From: Panagrolaimus kolymaensis
Taxonomy: Eukaryota > Nematoda > Chromadorea > Rhabditida > Panagrolaimidae
Direction: 5' to 3'
Length of the DNA stretch: 64,000 nucleotides
Assembly: GCA_028622995.1 (NCBI GenBank)
Contig: JAJQJQ010000101.1
Coordinates: 1-64,000, forward strand
A program made the translations under genes and the position numbers. Of this stretch, positions 63,454-64,000 are shown in pieces (the stretch's first letter is position 1; each line of letters starts with the position of its first letter). Under the pieces are notes generated by a model, which saw only the letters and a list, made by a program, of their open reading frames with translations, made no database searches and had not been told where the DNA came from.

Positions 63454-64000
63454 TAAATTCATTATTATAAAAAGTAATAAATTGTTATTTTAATTTTATT
63501 GTAATTAATTCAAGAATCACACATTAAAATAACAATAGTTTAAAAAAGGGTTATTAAAAGACAATCAATCAAGAATGTTTCATGAGCTGAGAGTGTGCTA
63601 GAATTTTCTTATTTGCCCTCTGAGCTTTCCCATAACCTTTTACACATTCCTTTTAAAATGTTTATCTTTAAGAGAGTTTTATCTAATTGGATAATTAGCG
63701 GTTCTCTTTATTTGTTTTCAAAGCAGACGTTTTTCCATATTTTTTCGATTTAAAGCTATTGTTTAACTTTTGATAATTCAAATTTAAAAAATGCCAAAAC
63801 TCAATCTAACTTTTTTATTGCTTAAAAATAAGCGCTATAACCAAAATGATCGTTCTCACATATCGCTTATTTACATATGTTTTTTGGTCAGTAAAAGTCA
63901 GCGAAACCACAACATCAAAAAAAGAAAGAAAATAGGAACATTTCAAAATGGTTGCAACACACATGTTTGAGCGTCAGACGAGACAGCTTTTTTGCCATTT
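63454..64000. other. 3' flank of arrestin gene and window edge
   Basis: AATAAA elements follow the arrestin stop closely. The rest is AT-rich. A frame beginning at 63948 in a fair start context (CAAAATGG) runs open to the window end for 17 codons, too short to judge. Confidence 0.4.

Noticed and set aside
63948..64000. Possible start of a further plus-strand gene at the window edge
   Set aside because: Only 17 codons are visible, with no domain or donor; it cannot be judged from this window.
1..64000. CRISPR arrays, bacterial operons, viral or toxin genes, rRNA genes
   Set aside because: None seen. The window is an ordinary intron-rich animal chromosome segment; no spaced direct-repeat arrays or prokaryotic gene organisation are present.

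Overview
This is a eukaryotic, AT-rich, intron-rich window, most likely from a nematode. The evidence is the protein set (a SAX-2/Furry homologue, a TBX2/3-class T-box factor, a TTLL-4-like ligase, a small CUB-LDLa membrane protein, a secreted PAN-domain protein), many introns of about 50-60 bp with TTTTAG or TTTCAG acceptors, and acceptor-like sites just before start codons (for example at 62193) that would suit spliced-leader trans-splicing. The clade cannot be settled from the sequence. Exon models were built by hand from splice signals and frame continuity; every multi-exon model listed, except the large sax-2 gene, was checked to keep reading frame across each junction.

Layout. 1-3040 is a repeat-rich stretch with a TTAA-bounded hairpin element, a larger inverted repeat, a tRNA-like remnant and a short GC palindrome. 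Four minus-strand genes follow in tandem: a 1250-residue WH2/polyproline protein (3041-9852), a CUB-LDLa single-pass protein (10368-11432), a presumed mitochondrial thioredoxin with a WSGPC active site (11996-12534) and a TTLL-4-like glutamylase (12966-15073). Between 16.6 and 20.5 kb lie three unassigned genes: a type II membrane protein, a tail-anchored protein and a soluble kelch/propeller-like protein. A second TTAA hairpin element (20801-20992) precedes about 9 kb without a recognisable gene, which leads into tbx-2 (30530-38390). This long non-coding stretch next to a developmental transcription factor may be regulatory.

The largest gene is the sax-2/Furry homologue on the minus strand (40013-55135, roughly 30 exons). 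It is divergent from a CWF19L2-like spliceosomal gene (55598-60835), and 462 bp separate the two start codons. A complete four-exon gene for a secreted PAN-domain protein (56688-57845, minus strand) and a 223-bp hairpin repeat both lie in the 3.4-kb intron of that gene. The window ends with an alpha-arrestin gene (62193-63453).

The genes do not form one pathway. Several act in cytoskeleton and cell shape (WH2 protein, TTLL-4, SAX-2) or at membranes (CUB-LDLa, arrestin). The points most worth checking are the two TTAA hairpin elements, the thioredoxin that lacks its first active-site cysteine, the nested PAN gene, and the shortened CWF19L2 with an internal duplication. I found no clearly new multi-gene system.
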